A DNA stretch of 57,820 bases from an uncultured Burkholderiales bacterium (GTDB lineage: Bacteria; Pseudomonadota; Gammaproteobacteria; Burkholderiales; Burkholderiaceae_C), in NCBI GenBank assembly GCA_902825995.1, contig CADEDE010000006.1, positions 1 through 57,820 on the forward strand. The letters run 5' to 3'. The position numbers and the translations under genes are program-made. Of this stretch, positions 40,396 through 50,632 are shown in pieces (positions within the stretch are counted from its first letter, which is position 1; the number at the start of each line of letters is the position of its first letter). The notes beneath the pieces were generated by a model, which made no database searches, was not told where the DNA came from, and saw only the letters and a program-made list of their open reading frames with translations.

Positions 40396-41442
40396 ATGAA
40401 AAAATCTCTGCTCGCTCTTGCCGCACTCGGCGCCTTTGCCGGTGCCGCGTTGGCGCAGTCGTCGGTCACCTTGTCCGGCATCGTCGATGCCGGCGTCGCC
40501 CGAGTGGGAACCCAAGTGGGAACCGCCACCACTCACAGCTGGAACATGCAGCCCTCGCAGTCGGGCTACAGCGCTTTCACGATTTCCGGGCGTGAAGACT
40601 TGGGCGGCGGCATGTCGGCCTTCTTCCTGCTGAACCATCGCTTCCGCATTCAAAACGGCAATACCCGGGGCACCACCAACGGCAACACGGCAGCGACGAC
40701 GGCAACCTTCTGGCGCAATACGGCGGTCGGCCTGGCGGGCGGCTTCGGCGACGTTCGCCTCGGTCGGATCCTGATGCCGCTGCAGGATATGGACGCCGGC
40801 TTCGACCCGTTCGCGACCGGCACGGTCGGCAGCGTGTACAGCGGCGGCATCAATGCCACGCTGCGCGCCAACAGTGCCATCTACTACCGCTCGCCGAGCC
40901 TGAGCGGTTTCAGCGTTCATGCCGCGATTGCGGCCGGAAAAGGTCAGATTGCTGAGGAGCATGGGGGCGGCCTTGCCGGCGCCAATACGCCGACGGCAAG
41001 CCTCAATAGCGAGCGGCCGATCGGCGCCAGTGTCCGCTATGCCGCCGGCCCGCTGAACGTGGGTCTGGCCTACGACCGGAATACGGCCGACTTGAAGACC
41101 ACCGGCGTCTATGGCGCCTACGATTTCGGCATCTTTAAGCTGCTCGGCGCGTTCGAGAAGGGCGACAACTTCACCGCGACGGCCGCTGGCGTCGCCGAGG
41201 ATCTGAAATTCTTCTCGATCGGCCTGACGGCGCCGTTCGGCCCGGTGCTGCTGCGCACGGGTTATGCCCGCATCAACTCCGATCTGGCGCTGCGCGACGG
41301 CAGCAAGTTCGGCTTCGGCGGCGACTACAGATTGTCCAAGCGCACCAACCTGTACGCAACGCTTGGCAAGTCCAGTGGCGATCGTTTCACCGCAGCTCAG
41401 AAGAAGACCGCCTTCGACGTCGGCGTTACGCACCGCTTCTGA
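40396..41442 (+). CDS. Gram-negative porin (trimeric, betaproteobacterial type), first copy
   Basis: A 348-residue outer-membrane beta-barrel. Signal peptide MKKSLLALAALGAFAGAALA, then QSSVTLSGIVDAG, the standard first strand of Comamonas/Bordetella-type porins. The LGGGMSAFFLLNHRF strand and the final aromatic residue (VTHRF) needed for BAM recognition are present. AGGAGA 8 nt upstream of ATG 40396. A long structured leader suggests post-transcriptional control. It is followed by a strong terminator, so it is transcribed separately from the second porin. Confidence 0.96.
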   Translation: MKKSLLALAALGAFAGAALAQSSVTLSGIVDAGVARVGTQVGTATTHSWNMQPSQSGYSAFTISGREDLGGGMSAFFLLNHRFRIQNGNTRGTTNGNTAATTATFWRNTAVGLAGGFGDVRLGRILMPLQDMDAGFDPFATGTVGSVYSGGINATLRANSAIYYRSPSLSGFSVHAAIAAGKGQIAEEHGGGLAGANTPTASLNSERPIGASVRYAAGPLNVGLAYDRNTADLKTTGVYGAYDFGIFKLLGAFEKGDNFTATAAGVAEDLKFFSIGLTAPFGPVLLRTGYARINSDLALRDGSKFGFGGDYRLSKRTNLYATLGKSSGDRFTAAQKKTAFDVGVTHRF

Positions 41443-41475
41443 TCGAAGCGCATACGCGCTTCACGCGTCACAGCA

Positions 41476-41499
41476 GGGCCGCCTTCGGGCGGCCCTTTT
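41476..41499 (+). terminator. intrinsic terminator after the first porin
   Basis: GGGCCGCC-TTCG-GGCGGCCC followed by TTTT. Eight perfect GC pairs with a UUCG tetraloop, 33 nt past the porin stop. Confidence 0.92.
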
Positions 41500-41617
41500 C
41501 ATGTGCGGGCGCGGTCGCCACTCAGGGAAAACAGGCGTTGGCATCGAACAACAGCGCAATCCATGGCCGGCGGCCATCGTTCAAGATTCAAGAGCCTGAA
41601 AATCCGGAGACGATCCC

Positions 41618-42919
41618 ATGAACAAAGCCTTCGCCCTGAGCTTGCTGGCTGCTGCGAGCGGCGCTTGTCTGGCCCAGACCGCCCCTCCCAACAGCGTTAC
41701 CCTGTACGGCATCGTCGATGTTGGCGTGCAGCGCGTCACCGGCTACGCCAAAGGCACCGATACGGCGCTGGTCAGCGGCATCATGGAAGGCTCGCGCTTC
41801 GGCCTGCGCGGCAATGAAGACCTCGGTGGCGGCTGGCGCGCGCTGTTCACCCTCGAGAACCGCACCGAGGCCAACAATGGCTCCATCAGCAACCGGCCGC
41901 CGTCGGGCTCGCAGGTGCCCGACCGCTTGCTGGATGCCAGACTCGTGATTCCCGCGCTGTGCCCGGTGGCCACGCCGAGTGGCCCGACCGGCCTGCCGAC
42001 CTGTGCCATTCAAGCGGCGGTGTCCGGCGTCGCGGCAAATATCGGTTCCACGCTGGGGGTCAACCACCTGGCCGACAGCAGGTTCTGGGATCGCCAGGTC
42101 TATGTTGGTCTGGTCACGCCCTATGGCGCGATCCTGGCCGGGCGCCAGTACACGCCGGCCTATGAAATATCGGTCACCTTCGACATCATGGGCACGCAGT
42201 CGAGCCTGGCCGCAGGCCAGGCTGGGGCGATCCCGCCGAGCATCGATATCCGCGTCAGCAATGCCCTGCAATACCGCATCGTCTTGGGCGGTTTGACCGC
42301 GTCGACCATGTATGCCTTCGGCGGTATCTCGGGCAATAACGCGGCCAACCGGTTTGGCGGCCTGATGGCGTCCTACAAGATGGGCGGCCTGCTGGTGGGC
42401 GCCGCGTACAACAAGCGCAACAACGAGCTCGGCCAGGATTCGCTCGAGTCAACCGTGCTCGGTGTTTCCTACGACATCGGCCCCGGCAAGATCAGCGGCA
42501 TGGTCGTGAACTACAAGGACGACAACCCGTCGGGCGTATCGGGCATTGCCGCCCTGCTGACACCTGCGGTCGGTGCTGCCGGGGCCGCGCTGGTCCAGGG
42601 TGCATTCACCGACGCGCTCCGGCAGGACGCGCAACTGCTGCACATCGGCTACAAGATGACGACCGGCCCGAATACGTTTTACGTGGCCTACACCGCCGCC
42701 AACGACAAGCGGCCGGCCAATGCCGACGTCGCTTCCTATGGTGCGGCCTATAGCTACGCGCTGTCCAAGCGCACCGACCTGAACGCGGTGGTCACGCACT
42801 TCAACAACAAGAACCTGGCGCAGGCCGCGCCGGGCCAGGCCGGTTTCCTGGGCGGTGTCACCAAGAGCGCGGGTACCGACTCGAACAGCCTGGCTTTCGG
42901 CATCCGCCATCGCTTCTGA
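41618..42919 (+). CDS. Gram-negative porin, second copy
   Basis: A 433-residue porin with signal peptide MNKAFALSLLAAASGACLA and first strand NSVTLYGIVDVGVQRV. It is 85 residues longer than its neighbour, with an insertion around residues 95-150 that has two cysteines (ALCPVA and PTCAIQ), probably a disulfide-bridged surface or constriction loop. It ends FGIRHRF with the C-terminal Phe. The separate promoter should lie in 41500-41617. The two porins are too different to be a recent duplication. Confidence 0.95.
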   Translation: MNKAFALSLLAAASGACLAQTAPPNSVTLYGIVDVGVQRVTGYAKGTDTALVSGIMEGSRFGLRGNEDLGGGWRALFTLENRTEANNGSISNRPPSGSQVPDRLLDARLVIPALCPVATPSGPTGLPTCAIQAAVSGVAANIGSTLGVNHLADSRFWDRQVYVGLVTPYGAILAGRQYTPAYEISVTFDIMGTQSSLAAGQAGAIPPSIDIRVSNALQYRIVLGGLTASTMYAFGGISGNNAANRFGGLMASYKMGGLLVGAAYNKRNNELGQDSLESTVLGVSYDIGPGKISGMVVNYKDDNPSGVSGIAALLTPAVGAAGAALVQGAFTDALRQDAQLLHIGYKMTTGPNTFYVAYTAANDKRPANADVASYGAAYSYALSKRTDLNAVVTHFNNKNLAQAAPGQAGFLGGVTKSAGTDSNSLAFGIRHRF

Positions 42920-42942
42920 CGCCGCCGCGTCGTTAACACAAG

Positions 42943-42968
42943 GGGCCGCCCGGTGCGGCCCTTTTTTT
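42943..42968 (+). terminator. intrinsic terminator after the second porin
   Basis: GGGCCGC-CCGGT-GCGGCCC followed by seven T residues, 24 nt past the porin stop and just ahead of the DUF3047 start. Confidence 0.93.
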
Positions 42969-42985
42969 GGCTCGTTCATGTGCGC

Positions 42986-43693
42986 ATGATCGATTGGACC
43001 GCAGCCTGCCGTCGTGCCCTGTGCCGTGCTGCCTTGGCGCTGACCGGTGCGCTGGCGGCCGCTTGCGCGATGGCGCCGCCGGCTCCCGAGCCGGGTGACT
43101 GGCACTCGGTGCCGCTGCCCGGCAAGCGTTTGACCGAATACCGCAGCGAGTACAAGGACGGGCGCCCGGCGCTGGCCGCACGCGCCGACGCCTCGGCCTC
43201 GATGTGGCGGCGCCATGTCGTGCGCGCGGGCGCTGAACTCGGCGGGGTCGAGTTCTCGTGGTGGGTGCAAGCCGTGCCCGGCCATGCCGATGTGTCCCGG
43301 GCCGAGTCCAGCGACGCGGCTGCGCGCGTGATGTTCGCCTTTGCCGGCGATACCGGCCGTTTGTCGGCGCGCAACCAGATGCTGTTCGATCTGGCGCATG
43401 CACTCACCGGCGAAGCGCCTCCATTTGCGACCCTGGTCTATGTGTGGGACGCCCAGGCTGCGGTGGGTGCGGTGATTGTCCATCCGCGCAGCGACCGCGT
43501 GCGCAAGATCGTCGTCGAATCCGGCAGCGCGGGCCTGGGCCAGTGGCGCCGCTACCGCCGCAACCTGGCGGCTGACTATCGCCTGGCGTTCGGTGAAGCG
43601 CCCGGCGCCTTGCAGTCGATGGCGGTGATGACCGACGGCGACAACACCCAGTCGCAGCTGAGCACCTGGTACGGCGAGATCAAGCTCGACTGA
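42986..43693 (+). CDS. DUF3047 family lipoprotein
   Basis: A 235-residue protein matching the DUF3047 pattern: [32 protein letters not shown], then [31 protein letters not shown] and [18 protein letters not shown]. Function of the family is unknown. ATG 42986 gives a signal sequence with lipobox LAAAC (Cys near residue 26). It starts 17 nt after a terminator, so it needs its own promoter, or depends on read-through from the porin. It converges with lysA. Confidence 0.88.
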   Translation: MIDWTAACRRALCRAALALTGALAAACAMAPPAPEPGDWHSVPLPGKRLTEYRSEYKDGRPALAARADASASMWRRHVVRAGAELGGVEFSWWVQAVPGHADVSRAESSDAAARVMFAFAGDTGRLSARNQMLFDLAHALTGEAPPFATLVYVWDAQAAVGAVIVHPRSDRVRKIVVESGSAGLGQWRRYRRNLAADYRLAFGEAPGALQSMAVMTDGDNTQSQLSTWYGEIKLD

Positions 43694-43771
43694 ACTGCAC
43701 AGGATTTGCAGCGAAAGCAGGAGCCGACCTCAGCCTCGTCCGCGCCTGCCCGCGCCTGCCCGCGCCGTCGA

Positions 43772-45042
<1,271 letters not shown>

Positions 45043-45046
<4 letters not shown>

Positions 45047-45216
45047 TTGCCGGCCGGCGCGGAGGCCGAAGCCGCGGCCGGCGGCAATGTCAGCGGCCCC
45101 TTCTGGCCACAGCCGCCGAGCAATGCGAGCACGGCGACGGCGGCCGTGCAGGCTCCCTTTTGACAGAGGGGCGAAAGCCGCGCCGCTACACTCGATTCGC
45201 GCAAAATGAATTTCAT
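45043..45216 (-). CDS. lptM: LptM-like small lipoprotein (LPS transport chaperone family)
   Basis: A 57-residue lipoprotein. The sequence LALLGGCGQKGPLTLPP is the LptM (formerly YifL) signature: lipobox GGC followed by GQKGPLxLP. In E. coli LptM promotes assembly of LptD in the outer membrane. ATG 45216 was chosen because it directly precedes the signal peptide, though the n-region (about 25 residues) is long. Its stop overlaps the lysA start. Its ATG lies only 12 nt from the divergent cyaY ATG. Confidence 0.9.
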
Positions 45217-45228
45217 GCCGGCGATTCT

Positions 45229-45567
45229 ATGCAAGCCCAAACGCTCACCGATGCCGAATACCAGCGCCTGAGCGCCGATGCGCTGGCACGCATCGAAGTC
45301 GCCATCGACCGCTGGCTGCAAGACGATGTGATCGACATCGACGGCCAGCGCACCGGCGGCCTGCTCGAGTTGAGCCTGCCCGGCGGCAGCAAGATCGTCG
45401 TCAATACCCAGCCGCCGTTGCACGAGTTGTGGCTGGCCGCCCGCGGCGGCGGTTACCACTTCCGGTATGTCGATGGCCAATGGCGCGACACGCGTGATGG
45501 TGTCGAGTTCTTCGCCCGCCTGTCCGAAGCGGCCAGCGCGCAGGCTGGCAAGCCGTTGGCGTTTTAG
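45229..45567 (+). CDS. cyaY: Frataxin homologue CyaY
   Basis: A 112-residue iron-binding regulator of iron-sulfur cluster assembly (interacts with IscS). The acidic first helix (LTDAEYQRLSADALARIEVAIDRWLQDDVIDID) and the strand motif GGSKIVVNTQPPLHELWLAARGGGYHF are typical. Start ATG 45229. Convergent with mrcA, 16 bp between stops. Confidence 0.97.
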   Translation: MQAQTLTDAEYQRLSADALARIEVAIDRWLQDDVIDIDGQRTGGLLELSLPGGSKIVVNTQPPLHELWLAARGGGYHFRYVDGQWRDTRDGVEFFARLSEAASAQAGKPLAF

Positions 45568-45583
45568 GGCCAGCGCGGCCAGG

Positions 45584-47968
45584 TCAATTCCGGAACAGAT
45601 CGAGGATGCCCTTGCGCTCCTCTTCGGTCGGCGGCGCGGGGGCTGGCGCCGCTTCCAGGCCCAGGCTGGGGACGCCGGCGCCCTGCGTGTATTCCTCATA
45701 GACCCAGTCGCCGCCGACGTTGAGCACGCCTTCGGGCGCCGTCGCTTCCTTCACCGGCGCGCCCTTCAGTGCTTGGGCCATGTACTCGATCCATACCGGC
45801 AATGCCAGGCCGCCGCCGGTTTCGCGGTCGCCGAGCTTTTTCGGGTTGTCGTAGCCGATCCAGACCACCGCCACCACGTTCGGATGCCAGCCGGCGAACC
45901 AGGCGTCCATCGAGTCGTTGGTGGTTCCCGTCTTGCCGTAGATGTCGGCGCGCTTGAGCGCGCCTTGCGCGCGCGCGGCGGTGCCCGAGCGTGTGACCTC
46001 TTGCAGCAGGTTGGTCATGACGAATGCATTGCGGGCGTCGAGTGTGCGCAAGGATTCGTCCAGGGCCGGCCGCACCGCCTGCTGCAGCACACGGCCCTTG
46101 CTGTCGGTCAGGCGCTCGATCAGGTGCGGCGCCATCAGGTAGCCGCCGTTGGCGAAGACCGCGTAGGCGCTGGCCATTTGCAGCGGCGTGACCGAGCCGG
46201 CGCCCAGGGCCATCGTCAGATAGGCCGGGTGCTTCTCGGCATCGAAGCCGAAGCGCGTGACCCACTCCTGCGCGAACGGCGGGCCAATGGCCTGCAGGAG
46301 GCGGATCGAGATCATGTTCTTCGATTTGGCCAGGCCGCGCTTGAGCGGCATCGGGCCGTCGAAAGTGCCGTCGTAGTTTTTCGGCTCCCAAGGCTGGCTG
46401 CCCGTGGTCTCGGCATCGAAAAACAGCGGCGCGTCGTTGATCACCGTCGTGGCGGTGAAGCCTTTTTCGAGCGCCGCCGAGTAGATGAAGGGCTTGAAGC
46501 TCGATCCCGGCTGGCGCCAGGCCTGGGTGACATGGTTGAACTTGCTCTTGCCGTAGTCGAAGCCGCCGACCAGTGCGCGGATCGAACCGGTGGTTGGGTC
46601 GAGCGCGACGAATGCGCCTTCGACTTCGGGCACTTGCGTCAGCGACCACTGGCCCTTGGCATTCTTCAGCACCCGCACGACCGCACCGCGGCGGATCTGT
46701 TTTTGCGCCGCCGCCTTGTTGCCCAGGCCCGAGGCCACCGGCCTGAGGCCGTCGCCGCTGACGCTGATTTCTTCACCGTCCTGCAACACTGCCAGCACTT
46801 TGCGCGGCGACGCCTCGAGCACCACGGCCGCGCGCAGGTCGTCGTTGTCGGGGTGATCGGCCAGGGCCTCGGCCACGCGGATGTCCAGCGCTGCCGGGTC
46901 GGCCGGCAGATCGACATAGGCTTCGGGGCCGCGATAGACTTGGCGCAGCTCGAACTCCATCAGGCCGCGGCGCAGCGCGCGGTAAGCGACCATTTGTTCC
47001 GCGGCATTGACCGTCAATGTGGCATTCAGGCCGCGGCTGTAGGTCTCGTCGCCGTATTGGGCAAAAACGAGCTGGCGCGCCGTTTCGGCAACGAATTCGG
47101 CGTGGACGGCAATTTCCGATGGAGTGCGATAGTGGAGCTTTTCATTGCGGGCCATGGCGGCCTGCTCGTCCGTGATGAAGTCATGGGCCTGCATGCGCTC
47201 GATGATGTGCTGCTGACGTAGCGTGGCCCGCTTCGGGTTGACGATCGGGTTGTAGGCCGAGGGTGCCTTGGGCAGGCCGGCGAGCATCGCGGCCTCGGCC
47301 ACCGTGACGTCTTTCAGCGGTTTGCCGAAGTAGATCTCCGACGCGGCGGCGAAGCCATAGGCGCGCTGGCCCAGGAAGATCTGGTTCATGTAGGCCTCGA
47401 GGATCTGGTCCTTCGTCAGCTGGCTCTCGATCTTCCAGGTCAGTAGCACCTCGTAGATCTTGCGCGTGAAGGTCTTCTCGGTCGAAAGGTAGAAATTGCG
47501 CGCGACCTGCATGGTGATCGTCGAGGCGCCCTGGCTGCGCGCATCGCTGAACTGCGCCAGGCCGGCGCGCAGCATGCCGATGTAGTCAACGCCGCCGTGG
47601 TCATAAAAGCGCGCATCCTCGATCGCCAGCACGGCGTCTTTCATCACCTTCGGGATCTGCCCGATCGGCACGAAACTGCGCCGCTCTTCGCCGAACTCGC
47701 CGAGCAGCACGCTGTCGGCGGAATAGACTTTCAATGGCAGCTTGGGCCGGTAGTCGGTCAGGCTCGTGATCGAAGGCAGGTTGGGGTAGGCCACGGTCAA
47801 GGCGATGGCCACCAGGACGGCCAGCAGCAGCGCCAGCGCTGCCAGCAGGGCCAGCACCCAAGCCAAAGGGCGCACGATCCACAGAGCCCAGGCGGGAACG
47901 CGATGATTGAGGCTCACGGAAAGACGGGCGACGGGAGCCGCCGGGAGGCGCGCCAGCGTTGGCTGCAC
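45584..47968 (-). CDS. mrcA: Penicillin-binding protein 1A (class A, bifunctional)
   Basis: Peptidoglycan glycosyltransferase/transpeptidase of the inner membrane, about 794 residues. One membrane helix (about 32-58), then the glycosyltransferase motifs AIEDARFYDHGGVD, GASTITMQVARNFYL and RKIYEVLLTWKIE. An OB-like insert follows, then the transpeptidase with SSFK (QPGSSFKPF), SKN and KTGT motifs. GTG 47968 is the longest reading, but a TATAAT lies only 2 nt upstream, so the true start may be GTG 47917 (VSLNHRVPAWAL). Divergent from pilM, as in many proteobacteria. Confidence 0.96.
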   Translation of the reverse strand: MQPTLARLPAAPVARLSVSLNHRVPAWALWIVRPLAWVLALLAALALLLAVLVAIALTVAYPNLPSITSLTDYRPKLPLKVYSADSVLLGEFGEERRSFVPIGQIPKVMKDAVLAIEDARFYDHGGVDYIGMLRAGLAQFSDARSQGASTITMQVARNFYLSTEKTFTRKIYEVLLTWKIESQLTKDQILEAYMNQIFLGQRAYGFAAASEIYFGKPLKDVTVAEAAMLAGLPKAPSAYNPIVNPKRATLRQQHIIERMQAHDFITDEQAAMARNEKLHYRTPSEIAVHAEFVAETARQLVFAQYGDETYSRGLNATLTVNAAEQMVAYRALRRGLMEFELRQVYRGPEAYVDLPADPAALDIRVAEALADHPDNDDLRAAVVLEASPRKVLAVLQDGEEISVSGDGLRPVASGLGNKAAAQKQIRRGAVVRVLKNAKGQWSLTQVPEVEGAFVALDPTTGSIRALVGGFDYGKSKFNHVTQAWRQPGSSFKPFIYSAALEKGFTATTVINDAPLFFDAETTGSQPWEPKNYDGTFDGPMPLKRGLAKSKNMISIRLLQAIGPPFAQEWVTRFGFDAEKHPAYLTMALGAGSVTPLQMASAYAVFANGGYLMAPHLIERLTDSKGRVLQQAVRPALDESLRTLDARNAFVMTNLLQEVTRSGTAARAQGALKRADIYGKTGTTNDSMDAWFAGWHPNVVAVVWIGYDNPKKLGDRETGGGLALPVWIEYMAQALKGAPVKEATAPEGVLNVGGDWVYEEYTQGAGVPSLGLEAAPAPAPPTEEERKGILDLFRN

Positions 47969-47970
47969 CG

Positions 47971-47976
47971 ATTATA
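47971..47976 (-). promoter_or_regulatory. possible -10 box for mrcA
   Basis: TATAAT on the minus strand, directly ahead of GTG 47968. No good -35 is present at 16-18 nt. If used, transcription would begin inside the first codons of the long reading. Confidence 0.35.
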
Positions 47977-48251
47977 GGAAACCGCCTCGTCGGTGCTGTG
48001 GCGATCTGTGAACTGCTGCTCGCCTGGCCCAGCCTGCATCGGGCCTCACCCCTTGCGGCGGCCCTGCGGGTCGTGTCAAGGTCCGTCCCGGGGTGCGTTG
48101 TTCACGTCGGAGATTCACAACGACACGGGCCTCAAAAGCGTGCCTATTTCTTGGGCGCACAAGGGCTTTACTGCTAGCATTCAAGTAACTTCTTAACAGT
48201 CCAGGGTGCGAGCTGGCCGCATTCGGCAGCGCACTTGGGGAGAGAATCGTC

Positions 48252-49331
48252 GTGAGCTTTGTTGACTCGCTATTAGGCCGAAAGCACGGCTCGATGATCG
48301 GGCTGGATATCAGCACATCGAGCGTGAAGCTGGTTGAATTGGGCCAGAGCGCTGCGGGTGAGTTCATCGTCGAGCGCTTCGCCTCCGAGCCCTTCGAGAA
48401 GGGCTGGATCACCGACGGCCAGATCGAAAAATTCGACGAAGTCGCCGATGCCGTGCGCCGTGTCGTCGGCAAGAGCGGGACGCGAACCAAGAACGTGGTC
48501 ATGGCGATGCCTCAATCGGCGGTGATCACCAAGAAAATCATGCTGCCCGCCGGTCTGCGCGAGGAAGAGTTGGAGTTGCAGGTCGAGAGCGAGGCCAACC
48601 AGTACATTCCATTTTCGCTCGACGAAGTGAGCCTGGATTTCTGCGTCATCGGCCCGAGCCCGACCTCGGTCGGCGACGTCGAGGTGCTGATTGCGGCCTC
48701 GCGCAAGGATCGCGTGCAGGATCGCCAGGGCCTGGCCGAAGCCGCCGGCCTGAAGCCGGTGGTGCTCGATATCGAGAGCCACGCTTCGCGTCTGGCCATG
48801 AGCCGCATCGTCAAGGCCCTGCCCAACGAGGGCAAGGACGCACTGGTGGCGCTCTTTGAAATCGGTGCCGATACGACCAGCCTGAAAGTCCTGCGCGACG
48901 ACGAGATGCTCTACGACCGTGACCAGGCCTTCGGCGGCTCGCAGCTGACGCAGCTGATCTCGCGCCAGTACGGCTTTTCGTTCGAGGAGGCCGAGCAGAA
49001 GAAGCTCGGCGGCGATTTGCCGGAGGACTACGAAGCGGCGATCCTCGGCCCCTTTGTGGATAGCCTGTCGCAGGAGATCGGCCGCGCGCTGCAGTATTTC
49101 TTCACCAGCACGCCGAACCACAAGGTGCATTACGTGATGCTCGCCGGGGGCACCGCAACCCTGCCGGGCCTGAAGGAGCGCGTTACCGACCTGACCGGTT
49201 TCGCCTCGATGGTGGTCAACCCCTTCGAGCACATGAAGCTCGGCGGCGCGGTGCGCGAGAACAAGGTCCGCCGCGAGGCGCCCTCGTACCTGACGGCCTG
49301 CGGCCTGGCGATGCGGAGGTTCATGCAGTGA
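48252..49331 (+). CDS. pilM: Type IV pilus assembly protein PilM
   Basis: A 359-residue actin-like cytoplasmic protein that binds the N-terminus of PilN and couples it to the motor ring. Nucleotide-fold motifs: IGLDISTSSVKLVEL (about 15-30) and MLAGGTATLPGL (about 298). GTG 48252 follows a GGGGAGAGAATCG site. First gene of pilMNOPQ; a possible promoter TTGGGC-18 nt-TAGCAT lies near 48150-48179. Confidence 0.97.
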   Translation: MSFVDSLLGRKHGSMIGLDISTSSVKLVELGQSAAGEFIVERFASEPFEKGWITDGQIEKFDEVADAVRRVVGKSGTRTKNVVMAMPQSAVITKKIMLPAGLREEELELQVESEANQYIPFSLDEVSLDFCVIGPSPTSVGDVEVLIAASRKDRVQDRQGLAEAAGLKPVVLDIESHASRLAMSRIVKALPNEGKDALVALFEIGADTTSLKVLRDDEMLYDRDQAFGGSQLTQLISRQYGFSFEEAEQKKLGGDLPEDYEAAILGPFVDSLSQEIGRALQYFFTSTPNHKVHYVMLAGGTATLPGLKERVTDLTGFASMVVNPFEHMKLGGAVRENKVRREAPSYLTACGLAMRRFMQ

Positions 49332-49942
49332 TCCTCATTAACCTGCTTCCCCACCGGGAAGAAAAAAGGAAGCGCCGCAAGGCCGCGTATTTCACCGGCC
49401 TGGCGCTCGGTGCGCTGGCCGGGCTGTTGGCAGCCGGCCTCTGGTACGGTGTGCTCGAACAAATGAAGTCGGCGCAGATGGAGCGCAATGCCTTTCTCGG
49501 TGCGGAGATCAAGAAGCTCGAAGCGCAGATCAAGGATATCGCCAACCTGCGCGCCGAAATCGATGCGCTGAAGGCGCGGCAAAAGGCGGTGGAAGACTTG
49601 CAGACCGACCGCAATGTCCCTGTGCATCTGCTCAATGAACTGGTCAAGCAGACACCCGAGGGTGTCTATCTCAATTCGATCAAGCAAAACGGCAAGGTGG
49701 TGGCGGTGAACGGCGTCGCGCAGAGCAACGAACGCGTGTCGGAGTTCCTGCGCAATACGCTCTACAACTCAGCGTGGCTGGAGCGGCCCGAGTTGGTCGA
49801 GATCAAGGCCGGCGGCGCTGCGGCCGGTGGGCGTGCGCGGACCTACGACTTTTCGATGCGCGTCTCGATCAAAGTCCCCCAGGCTGCGGCGCCGGCCGTG
49901 GCCAAGGCCGCGAGCGCCGCTGTCGCGGCAAAAGCACCCTGA
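49328..49942 (+). CDS. pilN: Type IV pilus assembly protein PilN
   Basis: A 204-residue bitopic protein. It begins ILINLLPHREEKRKRRK, the conserved PilM-binding tail, followed by a membrane helix (about 20-42), a coiled coil rich in Lys/Glu/Ala and a ferredoxin-like periplasmic domain. The Ala-rich C-terminus (VAKAASAAVAAKAP) is an extension. GTG start overlaps the pilM stop by 4 bp. It dimerises with PilO. Confidence 0.96.
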   Translation: MILINLLPHREEKRKRRKAAYFTGLALGALAGLLAAGLWYGVLEQMKSAQMERNAFLGAEIKKLEAQIKDIANLRAEIDALKARQKAVEDLQTDRNVPVHLLNELVKQTPEGVYLNSIKQNGKVVAVNGVAQSNERVSEFLRNTLYNSAWLERPELVEIKAGGAAAGGRARTYDFSMRVSIKVPQAAAPAVAKAASAAVAAKAP

Positions 49943-49951
49943 GTTTGCACG

Positions 49952-50632
49952 ATGGCCACCCAGACCAAAACCCCCAGCGTTGACCTTGCGGCTGCCTTTG
50001 AGCAGGTCGCAGCGCAGTTCCGCGGACTCGATTTCAAACAGCCTGGCCAATGGCCCATGCTGCCCAAAGTGGCTTCCTGGCTGCTGCTAGGCGTATTGGT
50101 TGTTGTGCTGCTCTGGCTGCTGCTGTTGTCCGACAAGAAAGACGAGCTCGAAGCCGAAGGCAACAAGGAGCCCGGCCTCAGGCAGGACTACCGCGGCAAG
50201 CTGGCGCAAGCCGTCAACCTGCCCGAGTTGCGCAAGCAGAAGCAGCAGGTCGAGGAGTATGTGACGCAGCTCGAGAAGCAATTGCCGGGCAAGGCCGAGA
50301 TGGATGCGCTGCTGACCGATATCAACCAGGCCGGCATCGGCCGCGGCCTGCAGTTCGAGTTGTTCCGCCCCGGCGCCGTGGCCGTGCGCGACTATTACGC
50401 CGAATTGCCGATCACGATCCGCGTCAGCGGCCGCTACCACGATATCGGCGCCTTCGCGGCCGATGTGGCCAACCTGTCGCGCATCGTCACGTTGCACGAT
50501 TTGTCGATCGCCGGCGTGCAGCGCGAAGGCGGCGGCAACCTGTCGATGGACGCGGTGGCGCGGACCTACCGCTATCTCGATTCGAGTGAAGTTGCCGCAC
50601 AGAAGAAGCCGGCGGCGGGGGCCAAGAAATGA
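49952..50632 (+). CDS. pilO: Type IV pilus assembly protein PilO
   Basis: A 226-residue bitopic protein: a cytoplasmic N-terminus, membrane helix (ASWLLLGVLVVVLLWLLLL, about 37-55), coiled coil (LRKQKQQVEEYVTQLEKQLP) and periplasmic domain with YYAELPITIRVSGRYHDIGAF, which is diagnostic. It forms the inner-membrane alignment complex with PilN and PilP. It overlaps pilP by 4 bp. Confidence 0.97.
   Translation: MATQTKTPSVDLAAAFEQVAAQFRGLDFKQPGQWPMLPKVASWLLLGVLVVVLLWLLLLSDKKDELEAEGNKEPGLRQDYRGKLAQAVNLPELRKQKQQVEEYVTQLEKQLPGKAEMDALLTDINQAGIGRGLQFELFRPGAVAVRDYYAELPITIRVSGRYHDIGAFAADVANLSRIVTLHDLSIAGVQREGGGNLSMDAVARTYRYLDSSEVAAQKKPAAGAKK

Noticed and set aside
43740-43771. Repeated CGCGCCTGCC near the lysA 3' end considered as a repeat array
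   Set aside because: Only two adjacent units, no spacers; chance slippage repeat.
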